Part shown: positions 41,984-52,140 of the stretch, one piece after another | Position numbering within the stretch: the stretch's first letter is position 1 | How the letters are laid out: each line of letters begins with the position of its first letter | Assembly (NCBI GenBank): GCA_023439505.1 | Contig: JAEXNR010000005.1 | Location: 62,001 to 126,000, forward strand | Reading direction: 5' to 3' | DNA length: 64,000 nt | From: Bacillota bacterium | GTDB taxonomy: Bacteria; Bacillota; Clostridia; Lachnospirales; Lachnospiraceae | The notes under the pieces: generated by a model | Databases searched by the model: none | The model's input: only the letters and a program-made list of their open reading frames with translations | What the model was told of the DNA's origin: nothing | Translations under genes and position numbers: made by a program

Positions 41984-44572
41984 ATGATGATAAACAATAG
42001 TAAGGATGGTATTCGCTTTGAGAATACAGTATATGTGATTGATGAGAAGAGTGCCGGATATCCCTATACCATGAGAATTTTTCAGTATCTGGCTATCCTT
42101 GCCGTATCCTGGAGTGCAGTCTCGATCCTGCAGGACAGCTTTCTCATCCAGGCGGATAAGATCATACTATATTTTGTATTATGGCTTGCGGTTACGGTTT
42201 TCTATGGATTGTTTCTGATTCCTTCCTATGATCTGGTGAAACTGTTCTTTTTGTGCTTGTTTTACGGACTCTTCTTTTATAGCAGATGGGAAAGAATCCT
42301 GAATGGATTTTATATTTTGGAGAACTTAATCATTCACCAGATAGGGGCTTATTTTGAATTAAACTTAATTTACTTTAAGGCAGATTATACTGCCACAGTT
42401 GCTGATATCACGTTATTAATCATAATGATCATAATTCCTGTCATATTGCTGACAGTTATTGCCGTTCAAAGAATTTCATTTATTGGGGTATGCAGTGCTA
42501 TTTACTTTATCCCCGTTGCGGGAAGCTTCGTGGTGGGCATCATTCCGGACGACGGCAAGATGCTGCTATTTCTCATTTCTATAGTATACTTGATCAGGGG
42601 ATCGGGTACACGGCGTCATTTTCCGGATCAGTCTCAGAAAACAAGGCATCAGATAATCAGATACAATGTAGCACTGGCACTTAGTATCTTGAGCCTGGTT
42701 TTATACGGCATCCTCCGATTATTCATTACACATCAGGAGTATAATGATGTGACGAGAATAAAGGAGATGAAATCAGGGATACAGACTTACCTCGATCACC
42801 TATCTCTGGAAGATGTTATGAATCAGATATCATTATTTCCCTTTCGTAATGCCAATACTGCGGTCGGCGGACTTAGCGGGGGTAAACTTGGCAGGGTGGA
42901 CGAGATAGAATATACGCAAAAGGAACAGATGAAGGTGATAGCACCGATTGACCCGGTACGTGACGGGATTTATCTGAAGGGGTATGTGGGCTGTGAGTAT
43001 ACCGGGAACAGCTGGGATGGGTATGATAAAGAGATGAGAAAAAAATATGCTGAACTATTAAAAAAGTTTCCCGAGGGTATATTTTCTCCCATCAATCAGA
43101 ATAAAATATATCTGGATAATTTAATAAAAAACAACCGATATTCGGTACAAGACGATAATGAATATTCGGATAATTCTTATGGAGGTATCTTAAGAACACA
43201 AAACCAGTATTATACCGTATCGGGATTAATGATGATTACCAATTTAAATCCCAATGATAACTATCTTTATCTTCCCTATGGAATTGATGCCAATGCATTA
43301 AGCGAGATTAGTTACGAGCAGGATTTATATATCCGCCCTTCCGTAAGAAAGAATAATTATATGGTTCAATTTGACTATGATTTAAATCTGGCATATACAC
43401 TTTCCGGTTATTATGATCTTTCCGGGAGCTTCGGGGATTATGCCTATTATGAGAAAATCTACAGGGATTATGTTTATTCTGTCTATACCAGACTTCCTCA
43501 GAAAGGCCTGGATCAATTAAAGAAAGACTTTGTAGGAAGGAACCATGAGAAGGAACTGGGCGATATCATAGAGAAAATTAACGATGTGAGAGATTATCTC
43601 TGGAGCAACACCACATACACCCTATCCCCCGGTAAACTGCCCAAGGGTAAGGATTTTGTGGAATACTTTTTATATGAGAATAAAAAGGGATACTGTGCGC
43701 ACTACGCCTCAGCTGCGACGCTGATGCTGCGCGCTATGGGAGTGCCCGCCCGGTATGTAGAAGGTTATGCAGCAGGCATAAAGGATATCAGCAATGAAAA
43801 CATGGGGGATCAGTTGGTTGCCGTTATCTCTGATCAGGAGATAAGGGATATGCGTGTTGACCAGGTGGAATTGTCGGTTAAGGACAGCAATGCCCATGCC
43901 TGGGTAGAGGTATATATGGATAGTTTTGGCTGGGTTCCCATTGAATTTACCCCGGGGGCGGTTGAAAATAATCTGACGACGGATGCCTTCGGTGACATGC
44001 TGAAAAGGGGAGATGCCATTAATGAATCCATTACCCCCAATCGTCCGCAAGTAACGGCTACTGTTGCTCCAACACAGGCACCAAGGGAGTTAACACCTAC
44101 CATTTCCCCTAATCCCAACAATAAGAAAAGGGATGAGGAAGGAGGAAATAACCTTCCCTTAAGGGATAACATCATTATGTACTTGCTGCTTTTCTTATTT
44201 ATTATCATCTGCACTGCAGTGTTTTTAAATAAGCGGCGCAAATTATATGGAGATATGAATGAAAATAATAAAAGAGCGATTCAACTATTTCACAAGACCG
44301 AGAAGATACTTTGGCTAAGCCGGGCGCTTCCGCAAAAGCAGAGATCCCTGGAAGACCATATTGATCATGTAATGGCGAATTGTGCTTATATTGAGGAGGA
44401 ATCCTTTCTGAGGTTTGTGGAGACAGCCTTCAGAGCCAGATTTGGTAAAGGTGATCTGACCAGTGGTGACCTGGAAAGACTGGGAGAATATCACCGGAAT
44501 CTTTATCAAAGAATTTATCGAAAGCTGCCTTTTCCTAAGAAGATAGTATGTAAAATAATTACACTTTTGTAA
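41984..44572 (+). CDS. Transglutaminase-like membrane protein
   Basis: An 862-residue protein. It has an N-terminal block of about six or seven membrane helices (to about residue 245), a large outer region with a transglutaminase core (C571 in KGYCAHYASAATLMLRAMG, H638 in NAHAWVEVY), a Pro/Thr-rich linker (about 690-720), another membrane helix (about 735) and a cytoplasmic DUF4129-like tail. It resembles TgpA-type proteins encoded with MoxR and DUF58. It probably modifies or crosslinks surface proteins or glycans; the substrate is unknown. The ATG at 41984 (or 41987) follows GGTGGA; the in-frame TTG upstream overlaps DUF58. Confidence 0.87.
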   Translation: MMINNSKDGIRFENTVYVIDEKSAGYPYTMRIFQYLAILAVSWSAVSILQDSFLIQADKIILYFVLWLAVTVFYGLFLIPSYDLVKLFFLCLFYGLFFYSRWERILNGFYILENLIIHQIGAYFELNLIYFKADYTATVADITLLIIMIIIPVILLTVIAVQRISFIGVCSAIYFIPVAGSFVVGIIPDDGKMLLFLISIVYLIRGSGTRRHFPDQSQKTRHQIIRYNVALALSILSLVLYGILRLFITHQEYNDVTRIKEMKSGIQTYLDHLSLEDVMNQISLFPFRNANTAVGGLSGGKLGRVDEIEYTQKEQMKVIAPIDPVRDGIYLKGYVGCEYTGNSWDGYDKEMRKKYAELLKKFPEGIFSPINQNKIYLDNLIKNNRYSVQDDNEYSDNSYGGILRTQNQYYTVSGLMMITNLNPNDNYLYLPYGIDANALSEISYEQDLYIRPSVRKNNYMVQFDYDLNLAYTLSGYYDLSGSFGDYAYYEKIYRDYVYSVYTRLPQKGLDQLKKDFVGRNHEKELGDIIEKINDVRDYLWSNTTYTLSPGKLPKGKDFVEYFLYENKKGYCAHYASAATLMLRAMGVPARYVEGYAAGIKDISNENMGDQLVAVISDQEIRDMRVDQVELSVKDSNAHAWVEVYMDSFGWVPIEFTPGAVENNLTTDAFGDMLKRGDAINESITPNRPQVTATVAPTQAPRELTPTISPNPNNKKRDEEGGNNLPLRDNIIMYLLLFLFIIICTAVFLNKRRKLYGDMNENNKRAIQLFHKTEKILWLSRALPQKQRSLEDHIDHVMANCAYIEEESFLRFVETAFRARFGKGDLTSGDLERLGEYHRNLYQRIYRKLPFPKKIVCKIITLL

Positions 44573-44589
44573 TGTGTTGATAAAAAAGA

Positions 44590-44618
44590 TTCAAACTATT
44601 TATCTTCTATGGTATAAT
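44590..44618 (+). promoter_or_regulatory. Promoter upstream of cytidylate-kinase-like gene
   Basis: TTCAAA (44590-44595), 17 bases, perfect TATAAT (44613-44618), 50 bases before the start codon. Confidence 0.5.
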
Positions 44619-44667
44619 TGAGATGGAAACAGGGAAACAAAAACCATTATGAATGGAGTGGATCTAT

Positions 44668-45288
44668 ATGAATAAGATTATTACTATCAGCAGACAGTTT
44701 GGCAGCGGTGGCAGGGAAGTTGGTGAAAAGCTGGCGCACAGACTGGGGATTCCATTTTACGATAATGAGATCATAACTTTGGCAGCGAAAGAAAGTGGAT
44801 TCGCGGAAGAAGCATTCAAGAACGCAGAGAAGAAGGCAACAAACAGTCTATTATACTCCATTGCTATGGGGATTAATGCCTATGGTAACCAGGACATCGG
44901 TTTTACACATTTGTCCCTGGATGATCAGATCTATTTGGCCCAGTCCAATGTAATTCGTAAGGTTGCATCGGAAGGCCCCTGCGTTATTGTTGGTCGGTGT
45001 GCAGATTATATTTTGAGAAATGCTGCGAATGTTGTGCATATTTTTATCGGGGCGGATATGGAAAGCAGGATCAGGAGAGCAATTGAGGTTTATCACTTGC
45101 CGGAACATAAGGCTGAAGATGAAATAGTAAAAACTGATAAAAGAAGAGCCAACTATTATAATTACCATGCGACGGATAGATGGGGCAGAACAGAAAACTA
45201 TCATTTGTCCATCAAAAGCGATTATGTGGGCATTGATAATGCAGTATCAAGTATCATTTATTTTTTGAATCTGGCGAAGGGAGACTAG
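44668..45288 (+). CDS. Cytidylate kinase-like family protein
   Basis: A 206-residue P-loop protein beginning MNKIITISRQFGSGGREVG, the pattern of cytidylate-kinase-like proteins common in Clostridia. HLSIKSDYVGIDNAV near the end is also typical. The nucleotide substrate is unproven; these are distinct from the essential Cmk. The ATG at 44668 is chosen over 44653. The AI-2E family gene starts nine bases later, so they are probably co-transcribed. Confidence 0.82.
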   Translation: MNKIITISRQFGSGGREVGEKLAHRLGIPFYDNEIITLAAKESGFAEEAFKNAEKKATNSLLYSIAMGINAYGNQDIGFTHLSLDDQIYLAQSNVIRKVASEGPCVIVGRCADYILRNAANVVHIFIGADMESRIRRAIEVYHLPEHKAEDEIVKTDKRRANYYNYHATDRWGRTENYHLSIKSDYVGIDNAVSSIIYFLNLAKGD

Positions 45289-45297
45289 CAGATACAA

Positions 45298-46533
45298 ATG
45301 AAATGGAGAGATAATTTTAATCGAAAATATTTGCAGATATCCCTTTATGTTATCATAACATCAATCATTATTTACTCATTAAGTTTAATTGCAAAAAACG
45401 CGCCATCTATCATGAGCGAGATTTTGCAGAGAGTACAATGGCTTCTGAAGGTGATAAAGCCTATTATATTGGGCTTTATCTTTGCATACCTTATGGAGCC
45501 AGTTGTTGCTTTCTTTGAAAGAAAATACGCAAAGATAAAAGTAATCAAACCGTTACGAAAATTAAAGGCGCCCAGAACCTGGGCGGTCATAACAGCAGTC
45601 TTTATTTTAATCATAGTACTTGTCGGTCTGTTTTCGTTACTGGTTTTCAGTGTCACGGATCAGCTCCGAATTGCCAATGTCGATGACTTTGTAAAATTGG
45701 GTCAGGATTATCTGAAGAGCTTTAATCAAGTATATTATTCTGTTTTAGGTAAATTAAATGAGCTGGATATTCAGTCGCAGGAAATTGTAAAATATGTCAG
45801 TTCTGCCACCACTTATATTTTGGATTTTATCAAAAACTTTACTTATTCCACGCTGATGTCGATTACGAATATTTCCGGTTATTTGACTACATTTATCTTT
45901 AGTTTTATTATCGGCATTTATTTCATGATAGATGGAAGAATGTTCATCAACTACAGCAAAAAAGTCTGCAAGGCACTTTTGAATGAGAAGATGAATGAGA
46001 GATTAAATGGGGCTGCCCACGATCTGGATGAGGTTTTTTCCGGATATATCAGAGGGCAATTAATGGATGCCACCTTTATGATGTTTGTAATTAGCATAGT
46101 TCTTTCCATAATTGGGGTCAAATTTGCATTGCTAATCGGAATACTTGCAGGTATCGGAAACCTGATTCCTTATCTGGGTCCGATTGTGGCATATATCAGC
46201 ACATCAATTGTCTGTTTGATTAACAGTGATTTCAAACTTTGGATTGCTGCTATGATCGCGTTATTTATTGTACAAGCCATAGACGGTAACCTGGTCGGAC
46301 CCAAGTTATTAAGCAGCTCCATTCAAATTCATCCTCTGATTGTTATTGTCTCTCTGATCTTTGGCAGTGCCATCGGTGGTTTTCTGGGGATGTTACTCGC
46401 CGTGCCGTTAGGTGCTTATGCTAAGCTGGTATTTACCCGTTTTATTAATTTCAGACTAAGGCGAAAAGTGGAATTAGAGTCTTTGGTACGAGAGAAAGGA
46501 CAGGAGCCGGGAATGAACAGCATAAAAAAATAA
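45298..46533 (+). CDS. AI-2E family transporter
   Basis: A 411-residue membrane protein with about eight hydrophobic segments and the AI-2E (YdiK/TqsA) signatures GYIRGQLMDATFMMFVIS and GIGNLIPYLGPIVAYIS, then DGNLVGPKLLSSSIQIHP. Members export autoinducer-2, ions or unknown solutes; the substrate cannot be told. It lies downstream of the kinase-like gene. Confidence 0.86.
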   Translation: MKWRDNFNRKYLQISLYVIITSIIIYSLSLIAKNAPSIMSEILQRVQWLLKVIKPIILGFIFAYLMEPVVAFFERKYAKIKVIKPLRKLKAPRTWAVITAVFILIIVLVGLFSLLVFSVTDQLRIANVDDFVKLGQDYLKSFNQVYYSVLGKLNELDIQSQEIVKYVSSATTYILDFIKNFTYSTLMSITNISGYLTTFIFSFIIGIYFMIDGRMFINYSKKVCKALLNEKMNERLNGAAHDLDEVFSGYIRGQLMDATFMMFVISIVLSIIGVKFALLIGILAGIGNLIPYLGPIVAYISTSIVCLINSDFKLWIAAMIALFIVQAIDGNLVGPKLLSSSIQIHPLIVIVSLIFGSAIGGFLGMLLAVPLGAYAKLVFTRFINFRLRRKVELESLVREKGQEPGMNSIKK

Positions 46534-46704
46534 TAGATTGAAAAAGGAAATCTTAATATATTATGTTAAATAAATGACTTTTTTCATAAAAATGTAAGAA
46601 AAAATTAAGAATTATAGTAAGCATTATTTAAGATTTAAGGTGTAAAATGCATATGCAGTAGGTGCTGTGTTACGGCATCATGTTTGGAAGTAGGAAGGTG
46701 TGAA

Positions 46705-47454
46705 ATGAACAAACAGACTGAGAGTATCATTGAGGTAAGAAATGTAAAGAAAATATACCGTATGGGAAAAGAAAGAATTACTGCTGTAAATGAGGTGAAT
46801 TTCACTATTGAGCGTGGGGAATTCTGCTGTCTGTACGGGGTATCGGGGTCCGGTAAATCCACCTTACTAAACCTCATGGCGGGAATTGAGAAGCTTACAT
46901 CGGGACAAATTATCATAAAAGGAAAAAACATCCATAAGATGGGAGAAAGAGGGCTGGCAAAATTCAGACAGGATAATCTGGGGTTCGTCTTTCAATCTTA
47001 TAATCTGATGAATTCCATGACTGCCTTGGAGAATGTGGAGCTTCCACTGGTGTTTAAACATGTGCCGACAAAGAAGCGGCGTAAGATGGCAAAAGATATG
47101 CTGGTAAAAGTGGGGCTGGGTCCAAGATTACGACACAGACCGAAGGAAATGAGCGGCGGACAGCAGCAAAGAGTCGGAATTGCCAGAGCCTTTGTGAGTA
47201 ATCCGGAGATTGTATTCGCAGATGAGCCTACCGGAAATCTTGATTCTAAAACATCAAGAGAAGTTATGGATCTGATTAAAGATATGGCGAGAACAAATAA
47301 TCAGACCATCGTTATGGTAACTCACGACCGAAGGCTGGCCGAATATGCGGACAAAATTATACATATTTTTGATGGAACGGTAGATAAGATAGAAATTATT
47401 CATAAAAAAGCAGAAGGAGTACAACAGGAAGAGAGCGTTTCTGAGGTATCTTAG
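46705..47454 (+). CDS. ABC transporter ATP-binding protein (MacB/LolD type)
   Basis: A 249-residue ATPase with Walker A GVSGSGKST (about residues 38-46), Q-loop FQSYNLM, signature MSGGQQQRVGIARAF and Walker B IVFADEPTGNLD. It belongs to the MacB/LolD class, whose permeases move substrates or relay conformational change across the envelope rather than importing. The partner permease is the fourth gene of the operon (50590-51918); two surface or membrane proteins lie between. AGGAAGGTG lies upstream of the ATG at 46705. Confidence 0.9.
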   Translation: MNKQTESIIEVRNVKKIYRMGKERITAVNEVNFTIERGEFCCLYGVSGSGKSTLLNLMAGIEKLTSGQIIIKGKNIHKMGERGLAKFRQDNLGFVFQSYNLMNSMTALENVELPLVFKHVPTKKRRKMAKDMLVKVGLGPRLRHRPKEMSGGQQQRVGIARAFVSNPEIVFADEPTGNLDSKTSREVMDLIKDMARTNNQTIVMVTHDRRLAEYADKIIHIFDGTVDKIEIIHKKAEGVQQEESVSEVS

Positions 47455-47507
47455 GTTTGAAAAACAGGATTTTAATATCTATAAAAAAGGAAGTTGAGGG
47501 AGCAAGA

Positions 47508-49946
47508 ATGAGATTAAAAAAGATACTTGTTGCAGTCATAGCGATTGCACTGCTATTCACAAACACAATGGGTTTTGGTAATGTTGTTAATGCCGCTGCT
47601 TTGGAGCGCCTGGTATTTTGTCAGGACAGTGATAATCTGCTGATCATTCCCGGTCAAACCATTCATTTTAGTATTCCGATCCAGGCTGTCGGTTCTTTTG
47701 TCAATAATCCTCAGATTGAGTTTACGACGAGTACAGGAGCACCGTTTAGCATCCTGAATCCGAAACTTATGGTTTCTACCTATACCGTGACCGATATTTC
47801 CTCCAGTAGTCCTACGAATCTGGAATTTGATGTTAAGGTCAAGGAAACAGCCGGTATCGGAACTTATCCTGTAACAATTAAATTTACATTTTATAACTAT
47901 CTGTCATCTTCTTATGATACGGCACAGTTGTCCACTCATTTCCAGGTAACGGATGAGAAGGCACCTGTTCAGCTGACAATCAGCGGCGTTTCCTATAGTA
48001 AGTCTTTGGCGGGAAGTACGACAGATTTGTCATTTACAATTAAAAATGAAGGTGATATCACTGCACGCAGCGTGTATTACAGCATCGATTACAGCAAATC
48101 AGGAATTGAAGCGAATTATACGACAAAAAAGATTAAGATTAATGATCTGAAGAAGGGAGACACCCAGAATGTCACCCTGCCAATTAAGATTTTAAATACT
48201 GCACGTGCAGGAAATAATGATTTAACCGTTAATTTTGAATATAAAAATTTAGATGGTGATAAGTTTACAGATTCTTATGGGATAGCAATCAATGTAAAAC
48301 AGAATGACTCAGCACCGGTGCTTCAATTCGATAAAGTTACAACCAAGGGAGAATTGAAACCGGGAAATGACATTAAATTAATTGCTACCTTAGTCAATAA
48401 AGGATCCACCAGTGCGGAGAATATTGCAATATCTGTGGACCCTGCCAGTGTGGGGAAAGACAGCTTTATTAAAAACTATCTTACAGATGCAATTAACGTA
48501 TCTTTAATTGATACGAAAAGTTCAAAAAATGTTGAGATTCCTTTATCTGTATCCAAATATGCTTCCGGGGGTCTTAAGGAAGTGAAACTGAATGTAACCT
48601 ATACCGATGGAGCAGGGGTGCCCTATTCCTTATCAACCTCTGTATTTTTGGATGTGAAGGGCGCAAATCCTGATTCTGCACCGAATATCGTTATCAGCAA
48701 TGTGGTGCAGAGTCCCACCATACCGGTGGCAGGTGATAAACTTGAAATAGCTTTTGACTTGGAGAACAAAGGCTCAACCGACTTGTCTGAATTAAAGATT
48801 TCACCGGCTAATTTAACCGGGGATACCTTTATACCGTTAAATTCCACCCCGTATCAGTTTATTGAAAAGCTGGCAGCGGGGGAAAAGAAAAGAATCACCA
48901 TTCCGTTTGTTGTGTCCGATGGTATTAAAGAAGGAATGAATAATTTAACAATTAAGTACACCTATGCAGGGAATACGACGGGGGAGACGGTTGATATCCC
49001 GGTACGTGATGTACAAAATGACCTGGGAAGTAACAGTAAGCCAAAATTAATTGTAAGCAAATATTCTACGGATATGGATCAATTAAAAGCCGGATCAACG
49101 TTTAAATTGACTTTTGATATTTACAATACCAATACATCTGTGGCTGCTAAGAATATTACGGTGACCATGACGCAGGCAGATAATATATTTAACGTTACCC
49201 AGGGAAGCAACAGTTTCTTTATCGCCAAAATTGCGCCGGGAGAAACCGTTGAGGAGACTTTGGAATTAAAGGTTAAAATCGATGCAACCACAAAGGCATA
49301 TCCGGTGGATATTACCATTGAATATGAATATGACGGTGCAAAAGCCAACCCGACCACCGGGGAAATCGGTGAAAAGAGGGTGGAAAAATTAAACCTCCAG
49401 GCAGAGGAAAATGCTCGTCCTGTTGTAGATTCCGTTTACGTATACGCTTGGGATGGTCCTGTAATAATGGGAAGTCCTGCAACCTTATCTTTTGACTTTT
49501 TTAACATGGGGAAATCTCCGTTAAATAATGTTATTGCAACGGTTGAAGGGGATTTTACCAAATCGGACGGAAGTATGCAATTTATTGGAAATGTTGCGGC
49601 CGGTACTTCAAGCCATGTGGAATTTGATGTTATTCCGGGAATGGCAGGAACTGCAAATGGTACCCTTAAGATTACGTTTGAAGACAGTAACGGTGAACCG
49701 GTGGGCTTTACAAGCACATTCAGTCAGGATGTAATGCCAGCGGCCTCGGTAGATCCTAATATGGGAGGAGACGGATCCGGAGAAGTATTTAATCCGACTC
49801 CTTTGGCTAAAAAGGCGATATTGCAGCCTTGGCTCTTTGTTATTGTACAGATTGTAATTGTTATCGTGTTTATTCCTGTTACAAGAAAGATAATTCTTAC
49901 TGTATATAAGTCAAAACTGCGTAAAAAAGATGAGGAAAGTCTCTAA
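47508..49946 (+). CDS. Large surface protein with CARDB/S-layer-like repeats
   Basis: An 812-residue protein with a signal peptide (MRLKKILVAVIAIALLFTN, cleavage near residue 30), a long outer region and a C-terminal membrane helix (about residues 775-797) with a short basic tail. The outer region has at least four beta-rich modules of 100-130 residues. Each has the CARDB/COG1361 pattern GSTTDLSFTIKNEGD, or GDKLEIAFDLENKGSTDLSE, a core of the type (N/E)-x-G. It would stand on the outside of the membrane as the receptor or periplasmic partner of the ABC system. Adhesion or substrate handling are possible; function unknown. AGGGAG lies before the ATG at 47508. Confidence 0.8.
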   Translation: MRLKKILVAVIAIALLFTNTMGFGNVVNAAALERLVFCQDSDNLLIIPGQTIHFSIPIQAVGSFVNNPQIEFTTSTGAPFSILNPKLMVSTYTVTDISSSSPTNLEFDVKVKETAGIGTYPVTIKFTFYNYLSSSYDTAQLSTHFQVTDEKAPVQLTISGVSYSKSLAGSTTDLSFTIKNEGDITARSVYYSIDYSKSGIEANYTTKKIKINDLKKGDTQNVTLPIKILNTARAGNNDLTVNFEYKNLDGDKFTDSYGIAINVKQNDSAPVLQFDKVTTKGELKPGNDIKLIATLVNKGSTSAENIAISVDPASVGKDSFIKNYLTDAINVSLIDTKSSKNVEIPLSVSKYASGGLKEVKLNVTYTDGAGVPYSLSTSVFLDVKGANPDSAPNIVISNVVQSPTIPVAGDKLEIAFDLENKGSTDLSELKISPANLTGDTFIPLNSTPYQFIEKLAAGEKKRITIPFVVSDGIKEGMNNLTIKYTYAGNTTGETVDIPVRDVQNDLGSNSKPKLIVSKYSTDMDQLKAGSTFKLTFDIYNTNTSVAAKNITVTMTQADNIFNVTQGSNSFFIAKIAPGETVEETLELKVKIDATTKAYPVDITIEYEYDGAKANPTTGEIGEKRVEKLNLQAEENARPVVDSVYVYAWDGPVIMGSPATLSFDFFNMGKSPLNNVIATVEGDFTKSDGSMQFIGNVAAGTSSHVEFDVIPGMAGTANGTLKITFEDSNGEPVGFTSTFSQDVMPAASVDPNMGGDGSGEVFNPTPLAKKAILQPWLFVIVQIVIVIVFIPVTRKIILTVYKSKLRKKDEESL

Positions 49947-49988
49947 TAAGTAATTGTGCTTAAAGATGAATGGAGGATGTTAAAAAGT

Positions 49989-50600
49989 ATGAATATAGAA
50001 GGTGTTATAATGACCGGTGTGATAACAGAGGTGACTGCCGTCAGTACTACCGGCTCCGTTTCTGCGACGAAGGAAGCAGTGGCGCAGGAATCGGGAGGGA
50101 GTACAGGAACAGCATCAGCCCCGGTAGAGGTTGTTCCGATGGAAGAACCGACTCAGGAGAACGTTGTTTTAGAAAAGCAGGAAACAGATGCTACTGCGAA
50201 TGTAAGTAATACGGATGAAACAGCGGTAACGGATGAAGCTGCGGCTACGGGAGAAGTGGCAACAGACCCTGCGACAACAGATGAAACAGCAGCTACCGAG
50301 CCAGTAACGGATGAAGCGGTTGCCGGAGACTCCGTTGCGACAGATATTCAGGAAAAGGAAGCGATAATAAACGCTGCAGGAGGTGGTACGATGAAAGATG
50401 GTATGTCAGGAGGCTATGCCTCAGGAGAAGGAATGCTTGTGGATCCCGCTATGGGGATGGGTGTCGTAAAGGATCCCTTATTGTCATCATGGCCGTTTGT
50501 AATTGGTATCTCTGGAGCTGTACTTTTTGTAAGTGTTGTGTTTGGTGTTCTGTTGGCTAAGAGAAAAATCAAAAAAGGAATTGAGTTATATGAGGATTAG
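49989..50600 (+). CDS. Acidic Thr/Ala-rich protein with C-terminal membrane helix
   Basis: A 203-residue protein with a very acidic low-complexity region rich in Thr, Ala, Glu and Val (about residues 10-115), a Gly/Met-rich stretch (about 120-155) and one membrane helix (about 160-185) ending in a KRKIKKGIELYED tail. The start is uncertain: GGAGG (49973-49977) is 11 bases before the ATG at 49989. No signal peptide is obvious, so the acidic region could be outside (N-out) or inside. It overlaps the permease gene by 11 bases, which supports one complex. Confidence 0.65.
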   Translation: MNIEGVIMTGVITEVTAVSTTGSVSATKEAVAQESGGSTGTASAPVEVVPMEEPTQENVVLEKQETDATANVSNTDETAVTDEAAATGEVATDPATTDETAATEPVTDEAVAGDSVATDIQEKEAIINAAGGGTMKDGMSGGYASGEGMLVDPAMGMGVVKDPLLSSWPFVIGISGAVLFVSVVFGVLLAKRKIKKGIELYED

Positions 50601-51918
50601 TGATTTACTAAAAATGGGGTTGCGCAACCTTTCCCGTAGAAAGGCGAGAACCATATTAACAGTCCTGGGCGTAGTCATCGGCTCTTTATCGATTATTATC
50701 ATGCGATCCATTGGATACGGAATGGAGAATAACTTTGAGAAACAGGTAATGCAGCAGGGTGGTCTTACTACAATTACAGTGAATAGTATGGGAGATAATT
50801 TTGATGCTGACGGGAACTGGATCAGCAGTAAGAAGCAGGAATTAAATGATAATCTTGTGGAAACAATCAGAGGGATTGACCATGTCAGAGCAGTGTCTCC
50901 TGTGATACAGATAAGTGCAACGCTATTCTCCGGAAAATATCAGGGCTGGGCATATATTACAGCAATGGATCGAAGTGTTTTTGATGATTTTGATTTCCCG
51001 GCGCTGGTTATGGGTCAGTATCCTACGGATGAAGATGATTCAACGATCATTTTTGGTTCGCAGATGCCCTATGATTTCTATGATCCCTATTCCAGAATGG
51101 GGCAGTCACGTAAAGTAGATATTCAAAAGGATAAACTTGTATTGAAATTTCAGGATTTTCCTGTGGATCCTACGAAAAAGGAATTTAGCCTTCCGTTAAA
51201 AAACATCGCGAAAATGGATGTGACTAAGGGAGAATTTGACTATAATACCTATATGGATCTCAATTATCTCAAAAAGATTTATATGAAATACTGCAATACG
51301 TTAAGTGTTCAGGATCGAAAAAGGGCTATAAAAAATATCCAGACTTATCAGCAGATAAAACTAAATGTTGATAATATTGACAATGTAATCGCGGTTCAGG
51401 ATGAGATTAAGGCACTGGGATATCAATCCTACAGTCAGATGCAGTACCTTAAGCCCCTTCAGAATGCATCTAAAACATTGCAGATGGTGTTAGGTGCGCT
51501 GGGATTCGTCGCTATGCTGGTATCAGCAATCAGTATCGCCAATACCATGGTAATGTCAATCTATGAAAGAACAAAGGAGATTGGTATTATGAAGGTTCTT
51601 GGATGTGTGGTTACGGATATTCGTAAATTGTTCCTGTTTGAAGCCGGAATGATTGGTATCATCGGAGGAGTGGTAGGCATCATTCTGGGATATCTTGTTT
51701 CCTGGGGAATTAATAAATTCGGTCAGCCCATATTCGGAGCACTGATGTCTGGGAATTATATGTATGATATGACCAATACATCCTTCTCGATCATACCGTT
51801 GTATTTGCCGCTGGCATCGCTTGGTGTGGCGTTAGCCGTGGGATTGCTGTCAGGGTATTTCCCGGCGAGAAGAGCAACGAAAATAAGTGCAATAGAGGCT
51901 ATGAAGACAGAAGGGTAA
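50590..51918 (+). CDS. MacB-like ABC transporter permease (FtsX domain)
   Basis: A 442-residue protein with an N-terminal helix (GLRNLSRRKARTILTVLGVVIG, written in part), a large outer MacB-PCD-like region (about 45-310) and three C-terminal helices of the FtsX domain (SIANTMVMSIYERTKEIGIMKVLGC is the coupling segment, in part). It pairs with the ATPase at 46705. In Gram-positive bacteria such systems export peptides or act as mechanotransmitters. The ATG at 50590 lies within the end of the preceding gene, with AAAGGA upstream. Confidence 0.88.
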   Translation: MRISDLLKMGLRNLSRRKARTILTVLGVVIGSLSIIIMRSIGYGMENNFEKQVMQQGGLTTITVNSMGDNFDADGNWISSKKQELNDNLVETIRGIDHVRAVSPVIQISATLFSGKYQGWAYITAMDRSVFDDFDFPALVMGQYPTDEDDSTIIFGSQMPYDFYDPYSRMGQSRKVDIQKDKLVLKFQDFPVDPTKKEFSLPLKNIAKMDVTKGEFDYNTYMDLNYLKKIYMKYCNTLSVQDRKRAIKNIQTYQQIKLNVDNIDNVIAVQDEIKALGYQSYSQMQYLKPLQNASKTLQMVLGALGFVAMLVSAISIANTMVMSIYERTKEIGIMKVLGCVVTDIRKLFLFEAGMIGIIGGVVGIILGYLVSWGINKFGQPIFGALMSGNYMYDMTNTSFSIIPLYLPLASLGVALAVGLLSGYFPARRATKISAIEAMKTEG

Positions 51919-51983
51919 CAAAAGTTATTGTGCGAATGGACCAAGATTGACTCATAGCAAATTGATATCATATGATGGAATTT

Positions 51984-52069
51984 TAAAAGGGTTTCGCTGG
52001 ATCATATGGAACAAATCGAAACAAATTTCGATATGATTTCAGAATGATTACATGGGACCCTTTTATTTT
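51984..52069 (+). terminator. Branched hairpin terminator after ABC operon
   Basis: AAAAGGGT (about 51985) pairs with ACCCTTTT (about 52057), with an inner TCGAAA/TTTCGA hairpin; the right arm ends in TTTTATTTT. Confidence 0.55.
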
Positions 52070-52080
52070 GATTCAATTAG

Positions 52081-52108
52081 TTGATTTTTAATAAGGGTAT
52101 GATATAAT
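52081..52108 (+). promoter_or_regulatory. Promoter of zinc-ribbon gene
   Basis: TTGATT (52081-52086), 16 bases, TATAAT (52103-52108), 32 bases before the start. Confidence 0.6.
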
Positions 52109-52140
52109 GGGGAAAATAAAGATAAGAAGAGGTGATACAT

